In this document: positions 47,096 through 57,657 of the stretch, piece by piece
How positions within the stretch are numbered: the stretch's first letter is position 1
Layout of the letters: each line of letters starts with the position of its first letter
Assembly: GCA_950295325.1 (NCBI GenBank)
Contig: OX485803.1
Location: 77,701,554 to 77,765,553 of the forward strand
Direction of reading: 5' to 3'
Source: Polytrichum commune
Taxonomy: Eukaryota > Streptophyta > Polytrichopsida > Polytrichales > Polytrichaceae
DNA: 64,000 bases
Position numbers and translations under genes: made by a program
Notes under the pieces: model-generated
Told to the model about the DNA's origin: nothing
The model's input: the letters and a program-made list of their open reading frames with translations, nothing else
The model's database searches: none

Positions 47096-48022
47096 GAAAG
47101 CCTACGATGAGGAGAGAGAGCCTCCCTCTGCTGCAATTGGAACCCAGCATCTTCGAGTGCCAATACTTCTTGCCTTGAGAGATTGGTACCTATCTTCACA
47201 GGCCATATGCTGGGAACTACAAGCCAGTCTAGGACATACTTCTTCTTGTTCCCACTTACACAATGTTTGATGTTATTAGAACAAAATCAAAACGCGTACT
47301 CCACATTGTTGGTGGAGCGGTATTCTTTCATCAATCCTTTGTACATGGGAGTTGGTGTGTCATGTTTGCCAGTTCCGACATTGGCATTGCACAAAGTCCC
47401 TGTATTGGTTTGCATTGCCCAACATCTTTTGGCGGGATTGGCTGGCAAACTTACAATATGCCAATGGGAAGAAGAACAATCAGTCTCTAACACTGATGTG
47501 GTATGTGCCACACCATGCTCTGCAGAAACCAAAGATTCCACTATGCATGCCCTTCTAACCCTAGTGTTGGGGCGAGGTATGGAGTAGTTTACTTTATCAG
47601 GTTGATCTGAGTCACAACCCACACCCGGTGGCAGATCAAGCTTTCGTTTGGTGGATCCAAACAACTCAGACCCCTCCAAAGCACAATCCCTAGTATTGAG
47701 ATCTTCCAACCCCGGATAGGACTTCATGGCATTTGCCAGTAGTTTCAAATCTCCGCATCTGGCAACAACTTTCAATTTCAAGGACGCATAATCAAGCCCT
47801 TTACCAGTAGAACCACCTCTCAACTACGATCTATAATTTGCAATCTGCAGGAATGCACGGATCAAATCGTCCACTGTTGCTTCATACAAACAAGTCATCT
47901 TCTTTCGAGACTACTAGAGCCATTTGTTGTATATTGTTTCTGCAAGATTACATGTTGGCATTTCTGCACGTTCATCCATTGTCATATCCTGCAAACATTA
48001 CACAAATTATAACAGATGGTAT

Positions 48023-48095
48023 ATATAAATATATAAACATATATCATAGTATCAATAAATATCATGGTATATATAAATATATATCATAGTAAAAT
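48023..48095. repeat. AT-rich ATATATAAATAT microsatellite
   Basis: Degenerate TATATAAATATAT and ATCATAGTA units recur within an apparent intron of SWIM copy B. Confidence 0.7.
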
Positions 48096-48376
48096 AACAT
48101 CTAAAATACATAGTGACGAAGCACTTACAAGAATCATGTGACCACCCCATTGCCTATAATGAAAGTACCAAAACCCCAACCACTCGGACAAGGCGAGATT
48201 TGCCTTTTTTTGTAGCAGCTCTGGATGATAATTACCATGAATGAATGACATGATATTTAGTTTCAGCTTCATCAATTGTTTTGGCGTCTTAATAATCCTT
48301 GCATAGTTGTTGGTGCTGAAACTGCAAACATGAGACTAATACACAATTAAATGAAACAAGGAAGACACGAAAATGG

Positions 48377-48692
48377 TTGTACTTTACAACAAAGAGAGTT
48401 CGAGAACGAGCAAGCAATATGAGGAAAAAATCTAACATTGTAGTGCAGAAATATATAGACGATTTAGCAGGAATACCAAAGAATATAGATTTAAATAATT
48501 TGGACGAAGAAAATGAGGAGGCAAGAGACGAGATTGATTGGGATATATACAACAATACTACGGATCATATTGAAGTTCAAGATGATGATGATGAAGAAGA
48601 AAACGAACACATCAAGATGTATGAAGAAGATGAGAACAACTCCCCACACGAAAACGAAGAAGATGAAGCCGAAGATAAAATTTATTGCGTAA
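48377..48692 (+). CDS. Possible first exon of an unknown acidic protein
   Basis: The open frame begins with a basic stretch (TTKRVRERASNMRKKS) and becomes very acidic (VQDDDDEEENEH, EEDEAEDKIYC). It runs into a good splice donor, TGCGTAAGT, at about 48688-48692. I recognise no domain. It faces away from SWIM copy B. Two similar short basic-to-acidic frames ending at donors occur at 49137-49349 and 60008-60285. Codon use is AT-rich, and the composition could be chance from GAA/GAT repeats. Confidence 0.35.
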
Positions 48693-49136
48693 GTATTGAC
48701 CTTATATTTATTAACTTTTGAGCATCTCATAGAAAATGATAGATATTTAAAATAACGCAAATGCTATTGGAGAGCAATAGTCAGCCAGAGGGTTGAGCAA
48801 ACGCTTTAGTTTGTTCAAAGCGGATAATTTAACTAAAAAAAACCATTAAGAAGGATCTACGCACACTTGCGTAGGAAAACCTTCTAATAGACCCCAGCTA
48901 GCACAACCAACCCACCTAATTAACCCTACACTCTAACGCCCATCTAAACCCTAACCAGGAGCAAGTTCGAAGGACAAATGTTGGAGGTAGAAGGTTGGAG
49001 GGAGGAGAAGGAGCCTCTGTAGGTTGCAACATCCAGATGCAAGCTACGAGCCAACAACCACAAGCCAGTAGATGCAAACAGAGAACTTCGAGCCGTGGAC
49101 ATTGGGCGGAGGGAGAACAACAAAGGCTAGGCGCGA

Positions 49137-49349
49137 TGGTGCGAGGAAGAGGACGGGGGAAGGGAGGCATGAGAGGAAGGAGAACCAAGGAGCAAATAGT
49201 AGAGGCAACAAGCCAGGAGCTTGAAGCACAAACCGAAAACCCCGAATCGCAGACTCAATCCGAAGAGGAGAGAAGCGATGAAAGAAAAGCCAAAAGCGAA
49301 GAACTTGGAGTGAGCAACTTCATATATCCACCAAATCCAGTGACCAAGG
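49137..49349 (+). CDS. Possible first exon with a Gly/Arg-rich start, unknown product
   Basis: The frame reads MVRGRGRGKGGMRGRRTKEQ, an AT-hook-like or RGG-like basic start. A Glu/Ser/Gln-rich stretch follows, ending at IYPPNPVTK and an AAGGTATGT donor. An in-frame upstream methionine at 48995 exists, but its sequence is low complexity. No continuation exon was found before the LTR that begins at 49456. Confidence 0.35.
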
Positions 49350-49455
49350 TATGTTTATGTTTGTGTGTGTTGGAAAGATTGTGTGTATATGTGTTTACAT
49401 GTATGCGCATGTGTGATAGAAGTTAGATTCAACAATAAATCTCATACACACACAC

Positions 49456-50355
49456 TGTGAGGCCAAACCACCCACCCTTAAGCGTCCTAGTCCGGGTGAG
49501 GGAATGGATATCACATTCATGTTTCCACAACTCCATTTGACCAAACTCGTGAGAACCCATTGCATTTCCCATCAATCAGTGCACACCAATCCATTCCACA
49601 ATAATATTACAAGCGTTAACAAACGCTCTTCTCCATCATCACAATCATAGTCTTCTCCTAGCTTACTAATGAACTAATTATCTAAATTAATACTAAGTAA
49701 TAACCTAATTAATTAACCATCCCCGAGTTTAATATAGCACCTCGTGCTTTTCCCTTAATGTCACCTTGGTCCCCCTATAGTCATCTATCTAAACCCCTCA
49801 AGGCCTAGCCTTAAGCTTTGAAGTCGACTTCCGAAATCACCTAAACTAGGAACTGCCCTTTTCAACCAGCAGACTTTCTGCAGCTGCCTTCTGATTAAAA
49901 CATAACCTTGCAGCTGCCTTCGAGTTCACCCCCAGCTAGGAATTGCCCTTTCAACCAGCAGACTTTCTGCAGCTGCCTTCTGATTAAAACATAACCTTGG
50001 CAGCTGCCTCCGAGTTCACCCCCAGCTAGGAACTGCCCCTTTCAACCAACAGACTTTCTGCAGCTGCCTTCTGATTAAAATATAACCTTGCAGCTGCCTT
50101 CGAGTTCACCCCCGGCTAGGAATTGCCCTTTCAACCAGCAGACTTTCTGCAGCTGCCTTCTGATTAAAACATAACCTTGGCAGCTGCCTCCGAGTTCACC
50201 TAAGCTAGTTCCGAGTTAATCCCACTAAGCCATACCTAATTCTCCAAATTTTCCCAACCCCCTACCTAATTTCCCTACTTAATTTCACTAATTCCCCTCA
50301 ACCCTCCTTACCTAATTCACACATTTTTCTAGCTCTAAGAGCTTCAAGATCCTCT

Positions 50356-50392
<37 letters not shown>

Positions 50393-50743
50393 GAGAGGAG
50401 AGGAGGAGGAGGAGAGGGCACCCAAGACCACAAGCCCCTTAGCCTTCTCCTACTTAATAGGACCTTATCCTATCCACTAAATCCTCACCCTTTAAACCAA
50501 CAAGAGTATGTTCTAATTCAAACATTTAAATCCAAGGACCTTCCTCTTGCTTCATCAACCACTACTCACTTAATCACAACACTCCCTAATATCACTAAGT
50601 TTCTAATGAGCCACACAGAATGGCTTAAGGCCTAAACATAAATCCACACCAAGCCTCACTCTTTTTATACTTTTGATTGTTTCAATAACACTCCAATTGC
50701 AATTCTAAACATAAAACAAATATGAACACTCATTTTGGGCTCA
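49456..50743 (-). repeat. LTR of family G2, probably solo
   Basis: Ends match those of 41817-43402: minus-strand start TGAGCCCAAAA, minus-strand end GGTTTGGCCTCACA. The flanks are CACAC on the left and TACAC on the right, inside a CA-repeat, so a target duplication is likely but cannot be proved. A GA microsatellite lies at 50360-50388, and a four-unit 90-bp tandem repeat lies in the left half. Confidence 0.7.
49846..50205. repeat. Four tandem 90-bp units with CAGCTG motifs, in a 180-bp higher-order pattern
   Basis: Units start CTAGGAA(C/T)TGCCC at 49846, 49936, 50026 and 50116 and contain GACTTTCTGCAGCTGCCTTC. Units 1 and 3 share AACTGCCC and CTTGCAGCTGCCTTCG. Units 2 and 4 share AATTGCCC and CTTGGCAGCTGCCTCCG. 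The array therefore grew by doubling a dimer. Confidence 0.92.
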
Positions 50744-50879
50744 TACACACACACAATCACATTCATACAACCTTAAGCATGTGTATGCATATTTTGGAAG
50801 TTTCAAATGTGGGTGTGTATGAATCTCAATGCCCATTTTTTGAGATCTTGCGTCAAGTATATGTTAATGTAACAAATTA

Positions 50880-52345
50880 TTGAATATTTGAAATTTTCTC
50901 TAAATTCACTTGAATTATTTGTAAACCATTATATCAAGGGGATGGATGTTTAATTTCTAAGTGGCATCACTAATCCCCCTTTCCCAGAAAGTTTCATAAC
51001 TAATACCTGAAAATTCCAAAAAATTCCAAAATTTGTGTTCATACAATATATCAATAGTTTTCGATTGTGTGATTTTCTGGAAATTCTTTTGGAAGTTTTT
51101 GAAATTTCTTCAAATTGTTTGTAAATTGTAAAATTTTATGGGGGGTAGATGTTTTTTTTTTTTTTTCATCTGGGATCTCAATCCGAGATGCCCCTTTCAA
51201 AAGGATAAATGATCTCCCTTGTCCGGAAAATTTCATAGTTTGTTCAAAACAATTCTACAAAATTCAGAAATTTGTCCTCCCACATCAGCTCAATAATTAT
51301 GGATTTTTTTTAATTGGTTATGAAACCTTACGGGCAAGGGGGATCAATTATCATTTTGAAAGTGGCATCTCGGATCCGAGACGCCACTTTAAGAAATATA
51401 TTGATCCCCCTTCCTAGAAAGTTTCATAACTAATGCCCGAAAATTCCAAAAAATTCCAAAATTTGTGTTCATACAATATATCAATATATTTGGATTGTGT
51501 GATTTTTTGGAAATTTTTTTGGATGTTTTTGAAATTTCTTCAAATTGTTTGTAAAGTTTTATGGGGGTGAATGTTTTCTTTTTTTCATGTGGCATCTCGG
51601 ATCCGAGATGCCCCTTTCAAAAGGATAAATGATCTCCCTTGCCCGGAAAGTTTCACAGTTTGTTCAAAACAATTCCACAAAATTCAGAAATTTATCCTCC
51701 CACATCAACTCAATTATTATGGATTTGTTTTTAATTGGTTATGAAACCTTATGGGCAAGGGGATTGACTATCATTCTAAAAGTGGCATCTCGGATCCGAG
51801 ATGCCACTTTAAAAAATATATGGATCCCCCCTTCCTAGAAAGTTTCATAACTAATGCCCGAAAATTCCAAAAAATTCTAAAAAATTCCAAAAAATTCCAA
51901 AACTTGTGTTCACACAATATGTCAATAGTTATGGATTGTGTGATTTTTTTGGAGTTTTTTTGGATTGTTTTGAAATTTGTTCGAATTGTTTGTAAAATTT
52001 TATGGGGGTAGATTTTTTATTTTAAAATGTGGCATCTCGGATCCGAGATGCCCCTTTTAAAAGGAAAAATGATCTCCCTTGCCCGGAAAGTCTAATAGTT
52101 TGTTCAAAACAATTCCACAAACTCAGAATTTTGTCGTCCCACATTAGCTCAATAATTATGGATTTTTTTTAATTGGTTATGAAACTTTATGTGCAAGGGG
52201 GATTGATTATCATTTTGAAAGTGGCATCTCGGATCCAAGATGCCACTTTGAAAAATATATTGATCCCCCCTTCCCAAAATGTTTCATAACTAATGCCCAA
52301 AAATTCTAAAAAAATTCTAAGAAATTCCAAATTTTGTGTTCACAC
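50880..52345. repeat. Tandem array of about 430-bp units with a GGATCC-centred palindrome in each half
   Basis: Two alternating half-units recur. One has GATCCCCCTTCCTAGAAAG, CATAACTAATGCCCGAAAA and GTGTTCATACAATATATCAA. The other has AAAAGGATAAATGATCTCCC, CAAAACAATTCCACAAA and AATTGGTTATGAAAC. Palindromes occur at about 51172 (degenerate), 51362-51387, 51591-51612, 51782-51807, 52031-52052 and 52221-52246. The one at 51779-51810 is a perfect 32-bp palindrome. Open frames crossing the array are not believed. Confidence 0.9.
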
Positions 52346-52348
52346 AAT

Positions 52349-52666
52349 AGAGTTATCCTTTAACTCAAATGAGTTTGGTAGGGAGTTTCTTACAAAACCT
52401 TCCATGTTTGGCAAGCTTGAGGTGCATGCGTCAGAGGTCATGTGGAGGTTTGAACCAATAACATTCTATATCGAGGAATTGAGGGTCAAACTCATTTTAG
52501 CAACGCATGCGGTGCTAAAATGAGTTTGACCCTCAATGAACCGATATAGAATGTTATTGGTTCAAACCTCCACACGACCTCCAACGCATGCACCTCAAGC
52601 TTGCCAAATATGGAAGGTTTTGTAAGAAACTCCCTACCAAACTCATTTGAGTTAAAGGATAACTCT
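52349..52666. mobile_element. 318-bp near-perfect foldback element
   Basis: The left arm starts AGAGTTATCCTTTAACTCAA and the right arm is its reverse complement, ending at 52666. The arms are about 155 bp with few mismatches and meet at a centre containing CGCATGCG, so there is essentially no loop. It interrupts a unit of the surrounding tandem array. The target duplication is ambiguous (TA, or AATA with an extra AAT). This fits a foldback or Tc1/mariner-type MITE. Confidence 0.85.
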
Positions 52667-52710
52667 AATAATATATCAATAGTTTTAGGGTTTTTTTTTT
52701 TATAACTATT

Positions 52711-52836
52711 TGAGTGTGAGTGAGAATTTGTGTGTGAGTGTGAATGTGTATGAGTGTGTGAGTGTGAGTGTGTGTGAGTGTGAGTGAGTATGTGAAAGTA
52801 GGAATGAGAATGTGTTTAAGAGTGTGAATGAGTTTG
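52711..52836. repeat. GTGTGAGTGTGAAT-type microsatellite
   Basis: Irregular (GT)(GA) simple repeats run for about 125 bp. The reverse-strand product is only Thr/His low complexity. Confidence 0.85.
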
Positions 52837-53400
52837 GCGAGTTGATAGCGTCGTCTCCATATGATCATCCCTAAAAATTTGGGGTTGCCGGCTACCTTTG
52901 AAATATGCATTGTCTTCGGCATTGGACAAAAAAAAGTGAATGGGTGGTGCCTCCAATGTCATTCTCTGATATTCCATACAACCACCACTCCATCTTGGAT
53001 TTTTTAGTTGTTTAGAGCTAGAGAACTTGAATGCGGATTTTCTTCTCCTCCTTTTTTTGGGTGTCACATGTTCCCGTACTTGCATTTGAATGATAACAAT
53101 GTATGGACAAATACAATTTATGGTTTCATGACACATGGATACAATGTAAATCCAAAAAAAATTAACATCTATCAAAAGTGGGCTTTGATGTGTGTGGCCT
53201 TGTGTTCCATTTTGTAATCCATTCCCTTTTGTAATGGTTTCAAGGAGTCCTTGTATAGGGAGTTAAGATACATATTTTAAATCCACAAAAATATAATATC
53301 ACTATAGTGACCTAATTAACAATGAATAGTGTTTGCACTTCATTGTATAAATAATTTCTTCGATACATGTTGTGATGTACATCAATTCCACACATTCATC

Positions 53401-53842
53401 ATGGCTACCATTAGAGCACATGGATCCTTTGCGCTCTTCACTTTGCCTCTTGAGGATGATGGTTATGTAGGTGTTTCAAAGAGTTTGTTGAGTTTGAGGT
53501 TCAACCTCCAAGTTGGAATAATGTATGTTGAACAAGAAATATACTATGAGGATGGAGATATGTCAGAATCAAATTTAATGCAAAAGAACAAGAGTGAAGA
53601 TGGTTCCATGTGGATTTTGGGTCCTAGTTCATTTGGATTATTGGTCTTTATGATTCTAAGATGCAAGGTTCCACTATCATTTTAACAAACAAGTCTAGCA
53701 CGTTGACAATCCAAATCCCACGTTTTGCTATTGTTAAATTGGAGCCTAGTGACGATGATGTTTTAATATTGTTGGATAGTAATGACGAAGTCTTTATGGT
53801 TATTGACCTTTCTAACACATCATCTTTATTTTTAAGAAAATG
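53401..53842 (+). pseudogene. SWIM/MULE-like family copy C (N-terminal fragment)
   Basis: The start aligns with that of copy D (MATIRAHG against MAHVPANG) and continues through LEDDGYVGVSKSLLSLRFNL and MWILGPSSFG (D: MFWTLHPGSY). After a frameshift near 53665 it reads STIILTNKSSTLTIQIPR and VKLEPSDDDV, against STEILTPRSSSTCTIQTP and VKLEPGLETP in D. The co-linear match through several blocks makes homology secure despite decay. It stops at 53842; nothing of the zinc or transposase regions follows. Confidence 0.75.
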
Positions 53843-53884
53843 ATACGCATTTCAGAGAAACAAATGAAACCATGTGCCACTTAA

Positions 53885-54710
53885 AGTTCCCAAAATGTTG
53901 ATATTAGTGACCTCAATTCAATTTCTTGGAGAATTGTCAAGGATGCTTCAAAAGCCTTGGGAATTGATTCCAAGGCCATTTGTAATTAAAATTACTATTT
54001 TCAAATCCTCGGAGAGTTTTCAAAATTGCTTTGAAAGCCTTGGGAAGCATCGCAAGGGCCGTTTGTAAACAATTTGAGAAAACAAAGGAAATTATGAAAG
54101 CAACTTAAGGGTACCCAAATGTTGATATTAATCACCTCAACACCAAGACGTTTAATTACAAATTCTTGAAGAGTTTTCAAAATCACTTTGAAAGACTTGG
54201 GAAACGTTGTGGGGGGCATTTGTAAAAAATTGTAGAAAAATTGAAGGAAATTGATAGAGAAATTAAAAGGTACCTAATTGTGGATATTAGTCACCTTAGC
54301 ACCAAGGTGGCTAATTTAAAAATTTTAAAGACTTTTCAAAATCGTTCATAAAGCTCTGGGAAATGATACAATGGCCATTTGCAACCAATGGGAGAGAAAT
54401 AAAGGAAATTTACAAAGACACTCAAGAGGTTCCAAATATTGATATTAGTCACCCCATCAACAAGGTGCCTAATTTCAAATTTTTGGTAAGGTTTCAATTT
54501 CCTTTTAAACGCCATAGGTAGTGCTACAAGGGCCATTTTGTAACCAATATGAGAAAAATAAAGGAAGTTGTGAGAGAAAATTATGAGCGCCCAAATATAG
54601 ATATTATCTACCTTGGCACCATGGTGAATAATAACAATTTTTTGGAGAAATTTCAAAATCCTTTTGATAGCCCCAAGCATCACTACGAGGGCCTTTTTTG
54701 ACTAGGACCC
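53885..54710. repeat. About five tandem units of 159 bp
   Basis: GATATTA followed by (G/A)TCACCT lies at 53900, 54124, 54283, 54441 and 54600, giving 158-159 bp spacing for the last four. Shared segments include TTTTCAAAAT, CTTTGAAAG and GGGCCATTTGTAA. The first interval is longer because a partial unit is included. The units are old, perhaps 70-80 percent alike. Confidence 0.8.
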
Positions 54711-55280
54711 TATTGGCAATTTATAGGGTACCGGAATTTTGATTAGGCTGGGAATGAATTTCCATCAAGCCAAAACCAATATTGCTATAAAACATGTCTT
54801 AATTTTAATGCTAAAATGAGGAGGAATGAGGGGTTAAAATGAGTGGTTGTGGTTGACTTAGTAATATTAGTAAGTGGTTGAATCCTAACATTAGTAACAT
54901 GTTTGGCGTAACTTTTGGCTTAATAAATTCATAGTGATTCTTTAAGGAATAATATTACCAAAAAAAATGCACTCCTCCTTATTTCTATCTTCCTCCATAG
55001 GAAAATTTTGTACCCCCTTTGTACTTCTTTAGATTTGGAGCATAATCTTTTAAGTGATCGGTTATGGGCACCTATACTCAAGCCCATATGGTACCAGATG
55101 GGTGTACAAAACGGCATTTAATGAGAATTTGGCTCACATATAATAGAGGTGCCTATTCTTGATTAGGACCCTGGCCATTGGCAATCTATAGGATACCGGT
55201 ATTTTGATGAGGTTGGGGTTAAATTTTGATCAAGTTGGGGCTCGGGGGGTTCACTCCCTCTTATATTTTGCATACACGTG
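54711..55280. other. No gene seen; possible MITE end at its right edge
   Basis: Two direct copies of GACCCTATTGGCAATTTATAGGGTACCG-like sequence occur near 54705 and 55165. At 55241-55280 the sequence starts CTCGGGGGGTTCACTCC and reaches CACGTG 34 bp later. This matches the spacing of MITE 1's tip, so it may be a broken third member of that family. Confidence 0.35.
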
Positions 55281-55470
55281 TGTCAGCCCTAAACCCCCAC
55301 CCCTAAGCGTCATAGTCCGGGTGGAAATGTAAGGCCAACACTCAGTCATTTGACTGCTAGCAGTGGAAATTACTCCTAACCCTCAACTTCCATAATCATT
55401 CAACACACCACTTTTTATTTATTGAACACAAGGTTGTTAAGTGCACATTTAAAACCAATTTAGAGAGCGT
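55281..55470 (-). repeat. Terminal part of a G2-family LTR
   Basis: The plus strand begins TGTCAGCCCTAAAC, followed by CCCACCCCTAAGCGTC and TAGTCCGGGTG. These match the minus-strand 3' ends of the LTRs at 41817 and 49456. An AATAAATAAA signal on the minus strand lies near 55425. The rest of the LTR is not traceable. Confidence 0.6.
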
Positions 55471-56700
55471 TTCAAGTAAGAAGAGGCAATTGAGCAAAGC
55501 AAGGTTAGCAGTTGAAGCAAGTACAAGGGAACTATGCAAAGAAAGACTAAGCAAGCATGTTAACAGATAAAAGCAAGCACAAAGGAATTATGAGGAAAAG
55601 ACTAGCAAGCAGGTTAGCGGTTTAAGCAAGCAAGCAGGTTAGCAGTTGAGATGGAACTGTGCAAGAAGGAGAGCAGCCTAAGAGGGCTCGGTGAAAACTA
55701 CAGAGTATGGAGCTGGAGCGACGTCCTCAACCCGACCTCGGTCACGGAGTTAGGATTAGGTCACGGGATTAGGTAACCCCCACGGGATTGGGAGACTACG
55801 CGCGGCCTTAGGCCCTTTTACGCGCGGGTTTAGGATCACCAGTAGGAAATGAAGTAGACATTAGGATTTGGTGAAGGATTAGTATTAGGGAGTTATACGA
55901 GGTAATTAGAAATGTTAAGATTGGGTTAAGGACCATTTTGAAAGACATTATGAGGTTCTACGAGACAAAAGGAATGTTGAGATTTGGTCTAAGGACTATT
56001 TTTGGAAGGCATTATGAAGTTATTTACAAAGATAGAATGTAGGATTTTGAGGAAGCATGATTATGATAAGAATTTTGGGTTATTAAACTACAAAGACATT
56101 ATGGAGACATTAAGGAGAATATAGGACTAGAGTACATTCTACGAGTATGTACTAAATACCAATTATCGGAATTGAATCAATCACGCACAAAGATTTGATT
56201 GACTCTCAAGGAGAAATATAGTAGAATCTTGGTATTAAGAACATTAGAGTAGTGAAACGGTTATAACCGTTTAGGATAGATATCATCTACATAATATTGA
56301 AGATTGATAGTATTTAGGAAAGTGGAAGATCACAACCACTCTTAATATAGATTTTGGATTAGAAAGAGAATACTATTTAAGGGAAGCAAATTATGAGACT
56401 TACACCTCATTTTCAATATGACGAAGTTATCTTAAATTTGAGTGTCAAGAATCACTTTATTCTTTTGTAAACTCTCCTCTCGAGGAACTTTTTTTTGCAA
56501 TATACTTATCTTTTCTACAACATGAATGATCTCTCTTACCTCTCTCTCTCAAATTGAACTACGAGTCGTCAATGGTACTTTGTAGCTTAAGAGATTGACA
56601 AGTGAGAGAAGAATAGATATTTTTGAGAAAGAACTCAAAAGATTAGTGTGAGGGTGAGAAGGACGAGACTTGTGTGCGAGCGTAGAGCGGAGAGTGGAGA
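55471..56700 (+). repeat. LTR-like segment homologous to the insertion in gypsy 2
   Basis: 56150-56660 matches 37850-38340 in the same orientation, including AACGGTTATAACCGTTTA, TATTTAAGGGAAGCA and ACACCTCATTTTCAATA. The TATA-like box and the downstream CTCTCCTCTCG sequence suggest a promoter-bearing LTR. The ends were not found. Confidence 0.55.
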
Positions 56701-57186
56701 GCGTAGATTTGGAGAGCGGAGAGCGTAGATGAGACAAAAATAGTAAACTTGTTAGACTAAAATTAGGATTTTTACAAAACATACAAGAATATTCTTGGAA
56801 TATTCTAGAATCTGCCAATAATAGTAAAAAATTTGGACCTATTTCCGTGGGATGTATAGGTCATAAAATTTAAAATATGGCCCTGAATTTGGAATGGTCT
56901 CATTAAGTTTGGAAACCGTGAGGTGGTTGAATTATTAAAACCAAGGATGATCACAAGAAAAAATCAATGAAAATGGATTTTCGGAGATTGGTATAATTGA
57001 AGAATGAGTCAATCAAAATACAAAGGAATCAAAATAATGAACTTCCTTCGTTTTCATTCATCACTTTGTTCTTTGTCTTATATGTGAGTCTACTCTATAG
57101 CTTGGACTTTAGCAGTTATCGTATGTGGCCGAATAGATTATATATTGGACTCATACCCAACATCATTGTATATACACTTGCATACA

Positions 57187-57657
57187 ATGGGTGATGAGAG
57201 AGATATGTTTGTTGGATTAGGATGGGAGAAGGAAATTAGGAGTCTAGCAGATCCTCATATTCCGGCTAATTTATCGCCGGAATTTTCGTTTGCTGCTGGA
57301 AATCGAAGTAGTGATGACTACGACCTAACTCCATTTTCGCAGTCTACACAAGCATGGAGGTGGAGGACGCGGGAGGAGCAAAAACAACGTGAGCAAAAAG
57401 AAAAGAGGCAGGAAGATGTCCCGGAGAAGGACGTTGATTTGGATGAAGACAAATCGAACGAAACGGAGGAGGAGGAGGTGAAGGTTGTAGGGGAATCTTC
57501 GAAGTCTCTTTCATTTTGCGAACGGATGAGAGCCTTGCCGCCGCATCAACTGCCGTTGAAGGATCGAAAGAGAGATAAGACAGTTTCTTATATGAATTTG
57601 CTTAGACCGGGTCCACCTCCCTCGGATTCATCCAAGAAGTATGTGAAACGGAAATAG
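57187..57657 (+). CDS. Hypothetical protein, charged, 156 residues
   Basis: The single open frame is well populated with G/C-ending codons, unlike its AT-rich surroundings, so it may be genuine. It reads MGDERDMFVGLGWEKEIRSL, then a Ser-rich segment, a Glu/Lys-rich coiled-coil-like stretch (EEQKQREQKEKRQED, then EEEEVK), and a conserved-looking tail (CERMRALPPHQLPLKDRKR, YMNLLRPGPPPSDSSKKYVK). No known domain is recognised. It converges on SWIM copy D with about 180 bp between them. The start at 57187 is chosen because the 14 upstream residues from 57145 are unlike the rest. Confidence 0.5.
   Translation: MGDERDMFVGLGWEKEIRSLADPHIPANLSPEFSFAAGNRSSDDYDLTPFSQSTQAWRWRTREEQKQREQKEKRQEDVPEKDVDLDEDKSNETEEEEVKVVGESSKSLSFCERMRALPPHQLPLKDRKRDKTVSYMNLLRPGPPPSDSSKKYVKRK

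Larger units (their letters stand above)
45649..48280 (-). pseudogene. SWIM/MULE-like family copy B (C-terminal half), split by a solo LTR
   Basis: On the minus strand the copy starts near 48280 with LALSEWLGFWYFHYRQWGGH. It then has a GTAAGT donor, and from about 47990 DERAEMPTCNLAETIYNKWL, LYEATVDDLIRAFLQIANY, GSELFGSTKRKLDLP, HTTSVLETDCSSSHWHIV and VWP-type sequence. After removal of the solo LTR (46129-47095) it continues DAGFQLQQREALSPHR, TVDHKNK, GFGVVINIVSKEDITY and a canonical SWIM zinc site: CTC at PHCTC, then C-x-H at VYCKHLYYVFRFLCK. It ends at 45649. Nonsense codons near 47900, 47830 and 45985 show decay. The transposase core and N-terminus are absent. Confidence 0.75.

Noticed and set aside
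48289-48760. Minus-strand hydrophobic open frames suggesting membrane proteins
   Set aside because: They are the antisense of Glu/Asp codon runs (GAA/GAT read as TTC/ATC), which always look hydrophobic.
50360-50388. GA microsatellite as a GAGA-factor regulatory element
   Set aside because: It lies inside an LTR and nothing links it to a host gene; similar GA runs occur elsewhere (14583-14602) by chance.
51172-52246. Regularly spaced palindromes considered as a CRISPR array
   Set aside because: Spacing is about 200 bp with repeated, not unique, spacers; this is a plant nuclear tandem repeat with no cas genes.
52665-52922. Thr/His-rich minus-strand frame
   Set aside because: It is a translation of the GT/GA microsatellite.
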